A stretch of 64,000 nt of DNA. Source: Cerioporus squamosus. Lineage: Eukaryota > Basidiomycota > Agaricomycetes > Polyporales > Polyporaceae. The notes beneath the pieces are model-generated. The model was not told the DNA's origin. It ran no database searches and worked only from the letters and a program-made list of their open reading frames with translations. A program made the translations under genes and the position numbers. The stretch lies in assembly GCA_022592435.1 (NCBI GenBank), contig JABYQS010000009.1, positions 310,001 through 374,000 of the forward strand. Direction: 5' to 3'. This document shows, piece after piece, positions 1-11,977 of this stretch; the first letter of the stretch is position 1; every line of letters starts with the position of its first letter.

Positions 1-1505
1 AGTGAGCTATGCGATGTGCCAGTGCTCCCTCGGAAGATTTCGGACGAGCCGGTTGGCAACTTCTGCGAACTCGGTATGTAACCTTTAGAAGGCGTCAAAA
101 GACAAGCAAGTACGAGACGTCGGGGCTTACGGATGCTCGCGGCCGAGGGAAAGAGCCAGGCACGACCCCGCATGCAAATGACAGCGTCGAGGAAGGCGGG
201 TGCATTTCGCGGCTCCAAAGTCGGTGTCGCGACGGTCTCCGTCGAATACCTCTCGAATACCGGCAGGAACCTGGGCATGAGGAAAAAGTCAGCCACAAAT
301 TACGCTCTTGGCAGGTAAATGCGGGCGGGGCACGAGACCACCTCAGTACCCAGGTGAGCACGCGCCGCTATGCCCCGTTTCCGTCTGATATTCGTGCGGT
401 CTAGGTGGTTATGCTGTCAGAAAAGTCAGTTTCCGCGACAATCTCAACGCGCTTCCAGGCTTTTCTGCTGCACGACAGGGAAACTAGCCACCGCATTGGT
501 GGCACAGTGGCAAGAACCTCCAGGGTCCCGGCGTCAAAAGCAGCTCACGAGGTACACTACTTGATACTACTTGGTGCTAATCCCGTTCAGCTGCCTCTCA
601 ACTCACTCGCTCACCGCGCAGCCTGGTTCCTTGGCGACGGCGTCAGTTTATGGATGGTCCAGATTCTGCACTTGCATCGGAAGGCAGCAGAAGGCAGGTT
701 GAAGACGACGGGTGCGGTGAGGATCGGGCGTATGCGCGGTGATCGATCCCGATCAGGGGGTCTTGAAGGTTGTCATCTCGCAGTAAGCATTCAGACGCTA
801 AGCCAAGAGTTGACCTTTCCGACCATGGCAGATGCTGGCAGATGGCCCCGTCTCCATAGCTAGCGAGCTAGGCCGGGGGCGGGGCGGGTAATCATCAGTC
901 CACATACGCGTCTGTGAGTCTGTCTACTTATGGCTAGTTCTCGCAATCCTCGCCGCCGCTCAGTGCTGACATCAGTACTGTGTTTTGATACAGGTGTTAC
1001 ACGGTTTTACAGCAGCGGTCCACACCGCGCAACGTATCTAACTCTACGACACAGCTCAGAGGGCTACTTATCTGTTCATGAGAACCCGTCTTTGCAACCG
1101 CGGCCGCAGAGGCCTTCCCAGCTCCTGCGGTCTGTGACCGTCTGTCGTTGCGGTAAGATCGCATGGCATGGTTCCGTAGACAACAATCACGGGGTCCCGA
1201 AGTGATATGTGGCGCACGGGCGGGACGAGCGAATCGGTGCCAGCTTCCCCGACGTAGAGGGGTTGAAGGCACCGCACGTCGAGCCGATGGACCACGGCCC
1301 AGATATTGCTCCTCCTGATCGCCGGTTTCAGCCCCGAATATCTTATATACGTTGCGTCCCTCCGTCCTTTTGGCTTTCCGTCGAGAATCTCTTCGCCGCC
1401 GCCGTCTGTGTGCTAGTCCGCTCGAGCCCTGGAAGCTGCTAGTGCGCGACTTCGACCTCCCCCGCCGGCTGGCCTTGGCACTCGCGGACTGGATGGCAGG
1501 CAGTC
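1..1505. other. Gene-poor stretch at window start
   Basis: I see no convincing gene here. Short open frames overlap on both strands, none joins into a recognisable domain across plausible introns, and there is no tRNA or long repeat. It may hold the 5' flank of the DUF6533 gene that starts at 1506, or decayed sequence. Confidence 0.5.
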
Positions 1506-3334
1506 ATGAACGCTACGGAGACTGCAGCCATCGTCACGGAGTTGAACGAACTGTGCGTGCTTTGTGACTTCATGCTTTCGCTTCCGCTAATCATCTGGCG
1601 GTTGACAGGCGAACCACATTCGTGAGTGATAATCCTAGCAGGCTTTGCTTGAAGGTTGAAAGGGTGTGTTCGTGAAGTATGTCGGTATCGCTAGCTTCAC
1701 CGTTCTCATATGGGATCACCTCATAACGTTGCCCGACGAGGTACGTCTACAATCGTCATTTCCGGGCTCGTTGACACTCAATCACGACCAAGATTGAGTA
1801 CATATGGAAAAGGCAAAAGGGCCCACGTACGTCGTCTACACGGTCCTTGCCATGCACGAACTGACCATTATTCTACTAGTCATCTGGCTCTTCTTCATTG
1901 TACGTTTCTTCGCTGTATCCCGTCGTCTACTATGCTCACAGTGCTCAAGAATCGGTACATCACGCCGTTGGGCTTCGCGGTTAACTTGATTGGTGTGTTC
2001 CCACACAGCAATTCACCTCATATCGTCTCTGACTTCATCGTCGTCAGCCTATTTCTCGGATTTCTTCACGCCCGAAGTGAGTCACTTCCTCATCTGCACG
2101 GTGGTGTATCTCATTAACTGCTTTGTCAGACGTTCGTGTCATATGGATGAATATGACCTAGTTGGTTCACGCTGACATCCCCCCAGATGTGCACACTTCG
2201 TACGATACGAAGGCAGCATGACGGTCATCGGTATCAACACGACGGCGCTCATGATGCTCCTTCGAGTCTTCGCGATGTACGAGAAGAAGAAGTCCATCGT
2301 CATCTTCGTTGGTCTCATCTTCGCGGTGGAGTTCGGAGCGAACGCCTGGCTACTCACTCATGGCGTCGGTACGTCTTATCTTGCGCTGCTCTGGATTCCT
2401 TCCACATTGAATTTTTGTCTGTCATACGATAGCGGTGCGACATAGTCCTGGCATACACGCATGCACCATGATCTTCGACTCAGAGAAAGTGTGCGTGCTT
2501 GAGAACGAACGTCTTCGAGGCATGGTGATATTAACCATCATAACAGAAAAGGCGCTATTGCCTCGGCATCTGCCTGGCTTCCTCTGCTATACGACACAGT
2601 CGTCCTAGCTCTCACCCTGTGGCGCGCACATCCCGGGAAGAACAGGCTCACCGCCGGACGCATCATGCGTATCTTGCTCAAAGAAGGCATAATGTATTAT
2701 AGGTGGGTCTATCGGCGCATCCCTGCTCGTGAAGGATTCGACTGAACCCTTACACTATGTCCTGCAGCGTAATCTTCATCATCACGCTCATTTTGACACT
2801 CATGATCGTCTTCGCGCCGGATGGCCTGAAGAACATCACAGCACAGTAAGTCCCACCGCTGATTCATATTCATACGAGTCTGACCCCTGGCGCATCCTTT
2901 CAGGACGGAGTATCTGTACGTTTCAGCCGACTCACCGGCTCATCCCATTTGGTTGTCGAACTCATAACCCTCTCAACCTTTCCAGCATGACCGTCGCGAT
3001 GATGTCCCGCATTACTCTGCACCTCAAGAAGCAGATGCACCATGGCTGGGACTCCTACGGCCTCTTCGGCACCACCACGACCGACGCCACCAGCCGCTAC
3101 CGCCAGAATCGCATGGGACGTGGCACGGAACCGGTCAACATCACCATCCAGGAGTACTCCGTCATGCACGATGACCAGGGCGAGATCTTGCGGATGCCCG
3201 AGAGCCCCCCGCGCGCGAAGATCCCGCACGGACGCGATGAGTGGCACGAGCTCGGGCCCGTGCGCATCAGCATCCCCTCGGACGAGGATGACCGGAGCAG
3301 CGGCCCCGGGAGGCCTCAGATTGTTGCTATGTGA
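1506..3334 (+). CDS. DUF6533-domain seven-helix membrane protein, copy A
   Basis: Fourteen exons join to about 361 residues: 1506-1552, 1609-1621, 1678-1740, 1793-1826, 1880-1899, 1950-1992, 2048-2076, 2130-2131, 2187-2368, 2433-2490, 2547-2702, 2768-2845, 2904-2915, 2986-3334. All introns are GT-AG. The N-terminal part matches the DUF6533 pattern of basidiomycete membrane proteins: YVGIASF, then WDHLITL, then a charged E-x-EYIW stretch, KGP, NRYITPLGF and ETCAHFVRYEGSM. Several hydrophobic helices follow, then a long hydrophilic C-terminal tail after LHLKK. Function is unknown; the architecture resembles heptahelical receptors, but that is only topology. The start was chosen because exon 1 has the same length (47 nt) as in the paralogue at 8649-10534. 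Exon 8 is only 2 nt (see findings). Confidence 0.85.
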
Positions 3335-3742
3335 TATGGACTCTTACCCTCGGTCTGGTTCTCGCTCGTGGACTCTAGGGTTGTGTGTACTGAGATGGAT
3401 CTGTGTGTACTTTACGGGCGGGCCCGGGAACCTGCGTTCGTTACGTGTTTCCGTTGCTATTCTTGTTCCCCGGGCCTTCGAGGGGTTTCTCAAGTTGAGG
3501 AACCGTTTGTTGTAGCCATATAAACTCACTAGTCATTGTACTTCCGACTCATCTTCACGACGAGCCTCCACTACAGTACAACATGCTATTTATATGCTAT
3601 ATATCCTCCTTTATGCCATCACGCTCAAGTTGCGCATCTCGGCATCGTGGTCGTACAGCACTTAACAAGGTATGTTACAACTATTGATACAAGCATAGTC
3701 TTCCAAGGCGGTAATTGTCTAAACTTCTCTCCTAGTCCCGAG
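3335..3742. other. Convergent 3' intergenic region
   Basis: This is the space between the 3' ends of the DUF6533 copy A gene and DDB1, AT-richer than its surroundings. I see no gene or repeat in it; it probably holds both 3' UTRs. Confidence 0.5.
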
Positions 3743-6700
3743 CTCAGTGTAAGCTCTGCATCTGAACAAGCACGTCCTTGACTTGGTCGATGGGCAGGGT
3801 GATGCGCTCAGCCTCGACATCGCCCTCCATGAAGTCGTCCAGCTCCGCATGTGAGAGGAAGGTCTCCAAGAAATCGCCATCCAGGAACCCGTATGACGCC
3901 TCAGCATCAGTGTGTCCGCGTGGCGACGCCGGTGTCCTGTATCTGTACCCTCAGGGTCAGCTTCCGCAACAACCGTATGGTACTTGTGGACGTACTTCGT
4001 GTGGTTGACCCCACCCGGTCCCTGGATCTTCTTGGCCATGTTCCGCTGCAACGCGGTCATATGCAGCGAGACGCTGTCATCGATGTCCATGATTGCGCCA
4101 ATGCGGCCGGTAGACGTGAAGAACACATGGCTCGCTTTGACGGCTTGCGCGTCAGAGACGTCAGCGGACGACAGCGCACCTGCAGGATGTACTGGATCAG
4201 TGAAGACTCCTTTTAACTCGACTTTCGGACAACGTACCTCGCAAGAACTTGTTCACCACGTCGTCTACATGGTACACGCCGTCCTTCTCGAGAATGACGC
4301 GCACATTACGGCCGGGCAGCGGTGGGGCCGGTTGAACCTTGAACGAGAACAAATTGCAATCACTCTGCGAGAAGGCAGTCAGCATTTGAGACGTCACTCC
4401 CAAGACATATAGCTGCGACTTACATTTGCGCCAATGATCCCGTTACCCGTGCTCTCAATCGACACAGGCCACAATGGTCCGTAATCGCGACCAGCGGCTT
4501 CAAGGCGCCCCCTCTCCTCGCTCCAGACGAGTGCAGCAACGGAACTGATCGCATCCCCCACCAGTATGTATTGGCCATCGTAAACGAGGTTGGTCAGGAA
4601 GTGGCTGTGGTTCCACTCTGTGACCTTCTCCAATGTCAAAGGCGACAGCTCTGCGGAGTCGTTCTCCCGAATCCTGTACAGCACGACCTGCAGGGCAGAA
4701 GCCATATCAGAGACGCCGCTTACTACATGGCATATAGAAGATACTGACCGAGGTGTTGATCGCAGCTGCGATGAGGTCGTCAGAGAGGCGGGCAATGGCG
4801 TACACGCAACCCCGCACATCTTCCATGGCCAACACGTCGAGGCTCCTCGTGTTTGTCCCCTCTAAAGACGCGACCGAGAGGAGAACGATGCGGCCACGCG
4901 TAGGCTCCCTTTCTTCTGGACGGATTGTAACAGTCCCGAGAACAAACGCGGGACTCTTCCCAGACCCAGCTCCAGGCAAGGCGAGCACAGAAGACGGCTC
5001 TTCCTCTGCACTGCAATTGAACTGCTGTAGTTCTGGTATGGATCGGCGTCAACAGACACCCTCCATATGTTGTAAAGCACGTACCTCGGAATGAATGAGC
5101 GTCAAGTAGCTTGAATGAGCCAGTGACTTCCTCCAGGTCACCGATCCTGCCTGGGGCGGTCCGCGTGCAAGCCACACCAACCACCTCTTGTCCAGCATGG
5201 TATGCTATCTTCCTCGGGTTATCCAGACCGAGCGGGATCTGCATGCGCAACAACATCTCAGCACGTGCAACTCATAGTCATGTTCAAGGCACCAGCATGG
5301 ATACATACCGTGCGGATCTGCATCTTGTCAACTCCTCGAATCCTTCCGATCAATAGCGCAGACGACGTTGCAATCACTAGACACGAAGGGAACGCTGCCG
5401 CGTTCAGACTGGCACCTTTCACGACGTCCTATGTTAATCCACCAATCGTCAACAAACCTCATTGACGTATATTCAATGGGCGGCGGCGTACCTTCAGCGA
5501 AGTAGGCGACGGTCTTACACGCTGCTTATCCCAGAACAGTACATTCGCACGTGCTCCGCTAGCGAACACGACCGTCCGACCGTCGACATCGCACACGCTC
5601 AAAGACGCAGGCGCATTACCCAGGCTGCTTTGCTTTCGATCGTGCAGCTCCTTGTCGCGCACGGCATACGTCACAAGCGTACCGTCGGCGAGGCCGGCGA
5701 GCAGATGCAAGTGGAAATCAGGGCTGCCCGGGCCTGCGCCTTTGCCGAAGTTGTGAAGGAGCACAGAGCGCGGAAGTGCAGGAAGTGTCGTCTCGCATAC
5801 GGTGCTGAGCACATCCGCGTTGGGACCGACGGAGAGGATGGCAACCCTGTTAGACCAGAATGAGACAGCGATGAGAGTTGTGAAGTTCTTCGTCGAGTCC
5901 AAGGGCCTGCACGAGATGGCGCAGATGTCATCGGAGAAGTCGCGCGTCCTGCGAGAGACGCATGTGAGCACAGTGATATCCGGTATCAAAAGCCCATGAC
6001 GCACTTGAGCAGCTGCAAAACGCCATCCTGCCCCAGGTTCAGGAGCGCCAGGCGGCCACGATCGAGACCGACGACAAACTGGCTAGCATTCATAGCCGCA
6101 GCCACGACCTCCCTTCCCTCGAAAGTGGCTCCTGCCTGCTTCGGGTACCATCCTCCATCCGTCCTGCTGAAGGTGCCAAGGGCCGGGTCGTACTCTAGCA
6201 GATGCGCGCCTTCCGACGTGATCTGCACGACAAGCGGAGAATCGATGTACGACGATTTGCCATCGGCGCTCGGCTGCCTTCGTGGGATGTTGCCGAGGGC
6301 CAAGGTCGGCACATTCGTGACGAAGCCAGTGAAAGACGGGTCGAGGAGGGAGATCGTCTCTTCGTCTGCGAAGGAGAACACCAGTGTCTCGCGTAAGGTC
6401 GACATGACGAGATGCGAATGTATCCTGCGCGACGTTACTTATGCGACCCTAACTGTAGCCGCAGAGTCACTTACGGGTCATCCGAGTGTGACTTGACCGG
6501 CCAGATGTCTGAAATGCCAGACAACCCTTGTAATCTTGCTGTCTCCTGGAAATCGGCTTCGGACCGGATGACCCTTAGTGATCCCGTATTGCGAGCGCCA
6601 GAACACGTTATAACCTGCGGCTACACACAGATGCCAGCGTTAGCACCCAGGCCTCATACTCAAAAGGAGCACTCCTACCTGACCACTGCCATCAATATCC

Positions 6701-8323
6701 TCCAGCACCGCGTCCATGATGGGCGCGATGTTGTCATATGTTTGCAAAACTTCAAGGAATGTGCCTTTCGCGTTCACGACCCGGCCAGATTGGTCCTCCG
6801 GACTGTCCTCCCCGCTGGCCCTCCCCTTGCCCTTGTCCGATGACGCGAGCACTGCAGGAGAGATTGTAGTGATGCCCTTGGGTATTGGCAGAGTATCAGA
6901 GGCCGCGTTCGCGATGGGCGACGGGTGTATCCGGAGCAACTGGGAGTCGCCGAAGTGAGAGCCCAGGTAGAGCACTTGTGAAGATAGATACGACAAGCAT
7001 GCGGCAGGAGAAGTCTGTGTCACTAAATCAGCACAATTACCTCAGATGACATGAAGAGACGCACCTCGCCTAGAGGAATCACGGTCAGACACATCTTCAC
7101 GTCGTCGAACGCCAGCATTGCCAAGCGGCCAAAGGCGTCGCCAAGCAGGACTTTCCGACATGCATCGTCCACGACAGACCATCTGCACCTATGTTAGCAG
7201 GCACGCACACGACCAGATATCCGACCGCCTACGCCGTCACTGGACCCCAAGGCCACTTCACGCTCGCACGAGGCTTGACCTTTCTGGAATCGCGTTCTTG
7301 CTCCTTTTCTCTCGCCTTGGTGACGTCGGCCTGCTTGTCGCTTGCGAGACGCTTGCTCAACCTTCTCTGTTTGTCTTTCCGCGTCCCTTGCTGGAAGTTG
7401 GTCGAGTTTTCGTAGAAGACTATCTTCTTTCCGCCCAGGACAAGCACCCCGCCTCGGTGGTCAGCCAGTTCCGGGTCGGTGCCTTCTTCGGCATTTCCGT
7501 GTGGGTATGGCGGAATCGGAACAAGGAGCGGAGGAGGATCGAGAGAGGGGAACGCCCGGTCTGACAGCAGAGTAGTAATGATGAGGTTGGAGTGCGCAGG
7601 AGACAGCTCGAACTCCTTTAGGTCGACGTCCCGGCAGAGCAGTTGTATTTGGCGACGGTGATTGAGATGCAAGAGACCTAACGTATGCTGCTTGTCCTCC
7701 TTGGTATGGAGGAATGTGAACGCCAACAAGTTCAGTTCAGGCAGGCTGCGAGGTGATGTCAGTCAAAGAGCATGATGAATCCAGGTGCGCACGCACGAGA
7801 CGTCAAAAGCGTTCCCCAGTTCCCCATTCTTCAACGGAACAACCTTGAGTTTCCCCGTGAAGCAACATGCGACTGCGATCTTGCCGGTGGGATCGACTTG
7901 GACGTCCGTGACAAACTCCGCCGGTCGTGCTGACCGGTCCGCGAGGGACAGAGAACTCTTGGGAGTCAGAGACGCTACGCCATCTTCTCCATATCCAAAA
8001 GCCATGACCACAAGCTTGGGATCAGGGTGATCTGTCATGGCAAGGATGCGCGACCTCCCAGGCTCCTACACACAATGCCCGCCTGAGCACAGTTCACGGC
8101 CCAGCACCGTACATGCACGTACCTTGGCTGGAATGACCTGAAGTCCCACAACTCGTCCCCACATGTCTATAATGCACTCTCGTTTCATTCCATCTGGCTG
8201 AAGAGAGTGCACCTCGAGTTTGTCTGTCTTCGCGACGACGAGGTGCTCCGCATCCGGGGTAAGGCGACATTTTACTGAGCGCGACACAGACGAGGATGGA
8301 TGAAATGTGCCGACGACCCTCAT
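3743..8323 (-). CDS. DDB1: DNA damage-binding protein 1 (DDB1) homologue
   Basis: This is a large multi-exon gene, estimated at 1,200-1,300 residues. The N-terminus (MRVVGTFHPSSSV, then HLVVAKTDKLEVHSLQP) matches fungal DDB1 and the start of its first beta-propeller (MMS1_N region). The middle carries propeller-like segments (for example DGTLVTYAVRD and FASGARANVLFWDK). The C-terminal CPSF_A-type part contains TGRIGAIMDID and LQRNMAKKIQGPGGV and ends in a helical stretch with ITLPIDQVKDVLVQMQSLH. DDB1 is the adaptor of CUL4 E3 ligases, acting in nucleotide excision repair and replication-coupled degradation. RSE1/SF3B3 and CPSF1 share the fold, but the N-terminal sequence favours DDB1. A charged K/R/E-rich loop (about 7290-7400) interrupts one propeller blade. 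Individual exon ends were not all resolved. Confidence 0.85.
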
Positions 8324-8648
8324 CCCTGCTGTTCGCTGGCGACAGTGAGCTTTGCTGCGGAGACCAGAGGCAGGACTTGAAGCAGGAGTACGTCCAGAGT
8401 AGTATGTTCACACCGAGCTTACGCAGACGTTGCGGATACGGAGGACGCACTCGATGCCGATCGGGCTCTCATGACGCTCACACATCGGGCCGAAGGCTCC
8501 CGGCCAGTCGGAATACTTACTGTTGCAAGTTGGAGTATCGTCGATTCATGAGACTAGAGACACCTAAAGAGAGCATAAGATACACTACGGAGTACACTGA
8601 TACTACAATATATGAAGTACAACGATATTAGTACATGTATTGTGTCCG
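8324..8648. other. Intergenic between DDB1 start and DUF6533 copy B end
   Basis: About 325 nt hold the DDB1 promoter/5' UTR and the 3' end of the next minus-strand gene. I found no further gene. Confidence 0.5.
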
Positions 8649-10534
8649 TCACCTCGGATGGCCATCAGCTTTACTCAGCGACGTGAACTCGAACCACTCG
8701 CCCCCGTCGGAAGAGCACCGTGATGCGGGCATAGCAGTCCAATGACTTGTCCTATGCATCTGGACCTCCTCTCCACGATCGTTGTAGGTGGCTGAGTGCT
8801 CCCGGACGGAGATGGTGACAGGCGAGACCACCATGCTCGGCCTCTGACCAGGAAATCCGAAGGCTATCGGCGTCCGTCCTCCTGCTTGCGATACATAGGA
8901 GGACAAGTCGTCAGTGCCGCATCCAAGCGGATCCGAAGCTCGGTGCGCCTCTTTCTTGAGGTGGAGCGTGATCCTAGACATCATGGCGACGGTCATCCTG
9001 AAGAACGCATGGTTAGTGGTGTTTCGTACAGGGAGCTCTTCTAATCCACTGACAAGTACTCCGTCCTGTTAGAATCAGTCGTCAGCACCGGAGCATATAC
9101 GTCAGGGAATCACACATACTGCGCCATGACATTCTTCAGCCCGGCCGGCGCCAGGACAATCATGAGGGTAAGAACGAGGGTGATGCAGAAGATTACGCTG
9201 CACCATGCCCAATGAGTGGTGACTGTCGATAGGAACCGTGTCAACGCACCTGTAGTAGAAGACGCCTTCCTTCAGTAGTATACGCATTGTGCGCGACACG
9301 TTCGGATATCGGATTTGCGTATAGGTGCGCCGAACAGTCAGCGCCAAGACGATCGTGTCGTACAGGAGCGGAAGCCACGCGGAGGCTGCTGCAATAGCAG
9401 TGTTGCTGGAAATGTGGGGTATGCGATCAGCAAAGAACTTCGACGGGGGAGTCGAGGAGTACGAATGCACATACATCCTGCTAGTGTCGAATATCATCGT
9501 GCACGCTTTTTCTATACTTCAGTGTGTAGTCGATGAACATACGATACATACGTAAATACATACCGTGAATGCCAAGCGAGTGTCTGACGGCTGTGCATCA
9601 TGGAGAAGTTGTCAACGCACCGCTGTGGTCACAAAGCCAACAAGAGGACTTACCAACACCATAGGTAAGAAGCCACGCATTCGTACCGAGCTCCAAGGCG
9701 AAAACAGCCGCAACACACGCAACAACGGCTCTCTGCTCATTGTACATGGCATAGACGCGAAGCAGCATCATCAGCGCGGCCGTGTTGATCCCGATCACCG
9801 TCATGCTCCCCTCATACCGCACGAAGTGCTCGCATCTGAGGGGAAGGTCAGCTACCTTGGAATCGCAAGAATATAGAGGGACGCACGTCTGCATTGTTGT
9901 CGGCGTCGTCGAAACAATGTGAGCAAGTAGCTGAGTGAGTGACACTGAACGCTGGAGACAAGAAACCTTGATGGCGCACCGATTCCGTAAATAAATCCGA
10001 GAAGTAGGCTGCGTGACGGGAGGCAATTTTATAGCGTCTTCGACATCGGTTGGTAAGAGGACGTCGGACTCACCAAAGAGATTGACGATGAACCCTAGCG
10101 GGGTCAAGTACCGGTTCTGACATAAGAAACGTGAGTGGATCAATCGCAAGCTTGGACCTAGTAAGGTGTGCCTACAAGGAGAAATAGCCAGATCACTATG
10201 TGACGTGCGTGTCAGCAAACTCTGCACGAGGGGACAGGAAACTTGGACGTACGGGGCCCCTTTCTTTTCCTCCAGACATACTTGATCTCATCTTCGAGGG
10301 TGAGCAAGTGGTCCCACACCAGTATTGTGAAGCTAGCGACGCCAACATACTGTATCGAAGGTGAGCATCCCGCAATTATCTACAACCGGTATGTTGGAAT
10401 TCTGACTACTCACGAAGGTTATTAACCTGCACGCACACGACTCATTAGCCTCGGTCTGCGGAAACTGGATGCATATTAACCACTCACAGTTGCTTCTGCT
10501 CGTTTGCTGCGGCGGCCGAGTCGACCGCAGCCAT
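8649..10534 (-). CDS. DUF6533-domain seven-helix membrane protein, copy B
   Basis: This is a paralogue of the gene at 1506-3334 in opposite orientation. Exon 1 (10534-10488, 47 nt) and exon 2 (10426-10414, 13 nt) have the same lengths as copy A. Next comes YVGVASFTILVWDHLLTLEDE, here without the intron copy A has at that point, then PLIWLFLLNRYLTPLGFIV, AYFSDLFTES, and T-CEHFVRYEGSM built across a 2-nt exon at 9887-9888. Later exons give VAVRHSLGIH, SAWLPLLYDTIVLAL and LLKEGVFYY, a 12-nt exon encoding TEYL, and MTVAMMSRITLHLKK. The C-terminal tail differs from copy A and is shorter. It is a predicted integral membrane protein of unknown function, intact as far as the joins show. Confidence 0.83.
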
Positions 10535-11977
10535 AGTAGCCCATTGAGTAGGCAACGCCAAATTGACTTGAGAAGCGAAAGGAACGACGAGAAGCAGAAC
10601 GATAATGAGGCGAGGGGCGGAAGAGAGAAGCTCAGTCAGGAGCTACGCATGTGGGGCCCCGCATCCGCCATATAAGCATAATTTTCATCTATATTAAGCG
10701 CCCAATAGCCGCGACCAGGTCAGGCCAGAGAAAAAATCCGGAGCCCTGAGCCATGCTGCAAACGAACTAGTGCAAGTTCGTCATTTTGGGGGAGTGAGCA
10801 ACGTTAGCACAATTTCGGCAAGCGAAGGCAGTACCAGGTTGGTACCAGGTGATGATGCGGTGGCTGGAGGGGTTAGAGTGGGCGCTACGTGACCACCCCG
10901 AGCGCCGGACGTCCCACGAGCACCGCCGAGAAAGTCGGAAATCTGTTCTGAACTGTATGTACGGCAAGGATGACGACGGTAAGTCAAATGGCACGTACGA
11001 GTCTGGAACATTTGTGGTAGCTCGCAATTGCGCCCGAGTGTGACCTTGTGTGGTGGCATCGAGGCGCGTACCTTGAGGTCACCATGTTCCACACTCAAGC
11101 TGCTTCGTAGAAGGGCCTGTCAAGCATGTCATTCAAGGTCTGAGTTCTGGGGCCCGATGTTATGAAGAACGAACCGCGAGATGCGCTGTCTCATGTACGT
11201 ACATGGGGTAGTGCGCCCATTCGGACCGCACGACAGGCGATGTCTACTGTGCGATGATAGTGTGGCGATGAGTTCCGCTAAGTTGATGAACCGCAGATGA
11301 GGTGAGTGCAGCAGTTCTACACAGTAGCAATTCATATTGTCAGCGAGAGACAAAATGGAGAGAGGAGGCCTAACCTCAGGAGCAGTCAAGTTGAAGGCGC
11401 GGCTTCAATTTGTGAGGGGGCTGTTGTGAACTCAATGTCGCCTACAGAGGCTATCGAAACTGAACAGCTACGAAGGCTGAGAGGCTCACTTCAGGTCCAG
11501 ATCATGTCGCCAGACGCTACAGGGTAATGATCGTGGTAATGGTGGTGGAGCTGCATTGCGCCGTTGTTGCGCGGCGAAGTATCTTGCCCAGACGAGGAAT
11601 CCTGTGGTGGTGGTCATACTCCACTTTGATACTACTTGACTGCTGAGCGTTGCGCCGTCGTGACCGCAGGGGCTGTGGCTTGAGTTCACATCAGAGGTGA
11701 CTTAGCTGCGCAGACTAACCGGGGCGCACTGAGGGTGCGGTACTGACAACGTCGAACGTAGCATGACACAGCAAAGGCTACGCGTTGTTCAAGGCAGGGC
11801 GGCGATGACGTCGAGATAAAGCTGCGACGTTGTATCGCCTGGCCGGAGATGTCATGGTAAAACAGGATACCTGTGATAAAACCGCTCATCAGCAGTGCGC
11901 CATGGGAGAGTTCGTCAACGACCCACTACAGGTATTATTGTACAGGTCAACACATGTCGGAGGGTCACGAGGTATCG
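10535..11977. other. Gene-poor region
   Basis: About 1.4 kb holds the upstream region of DUF6533 copy B (AT-rich around 10670-10705) and then sequence with only short open frames. A minus-strand run around 10781-11098 and a plus-strand one around 11306-11527 have no recognisable domain, and I do not call them genes. Confidence 0.45.

Noticed and set aside
1..1505. Possible transposon remnant at the window start
   Set aside because: No terminal repeats, transposase or reverse-transcriptase segments were recognisable.
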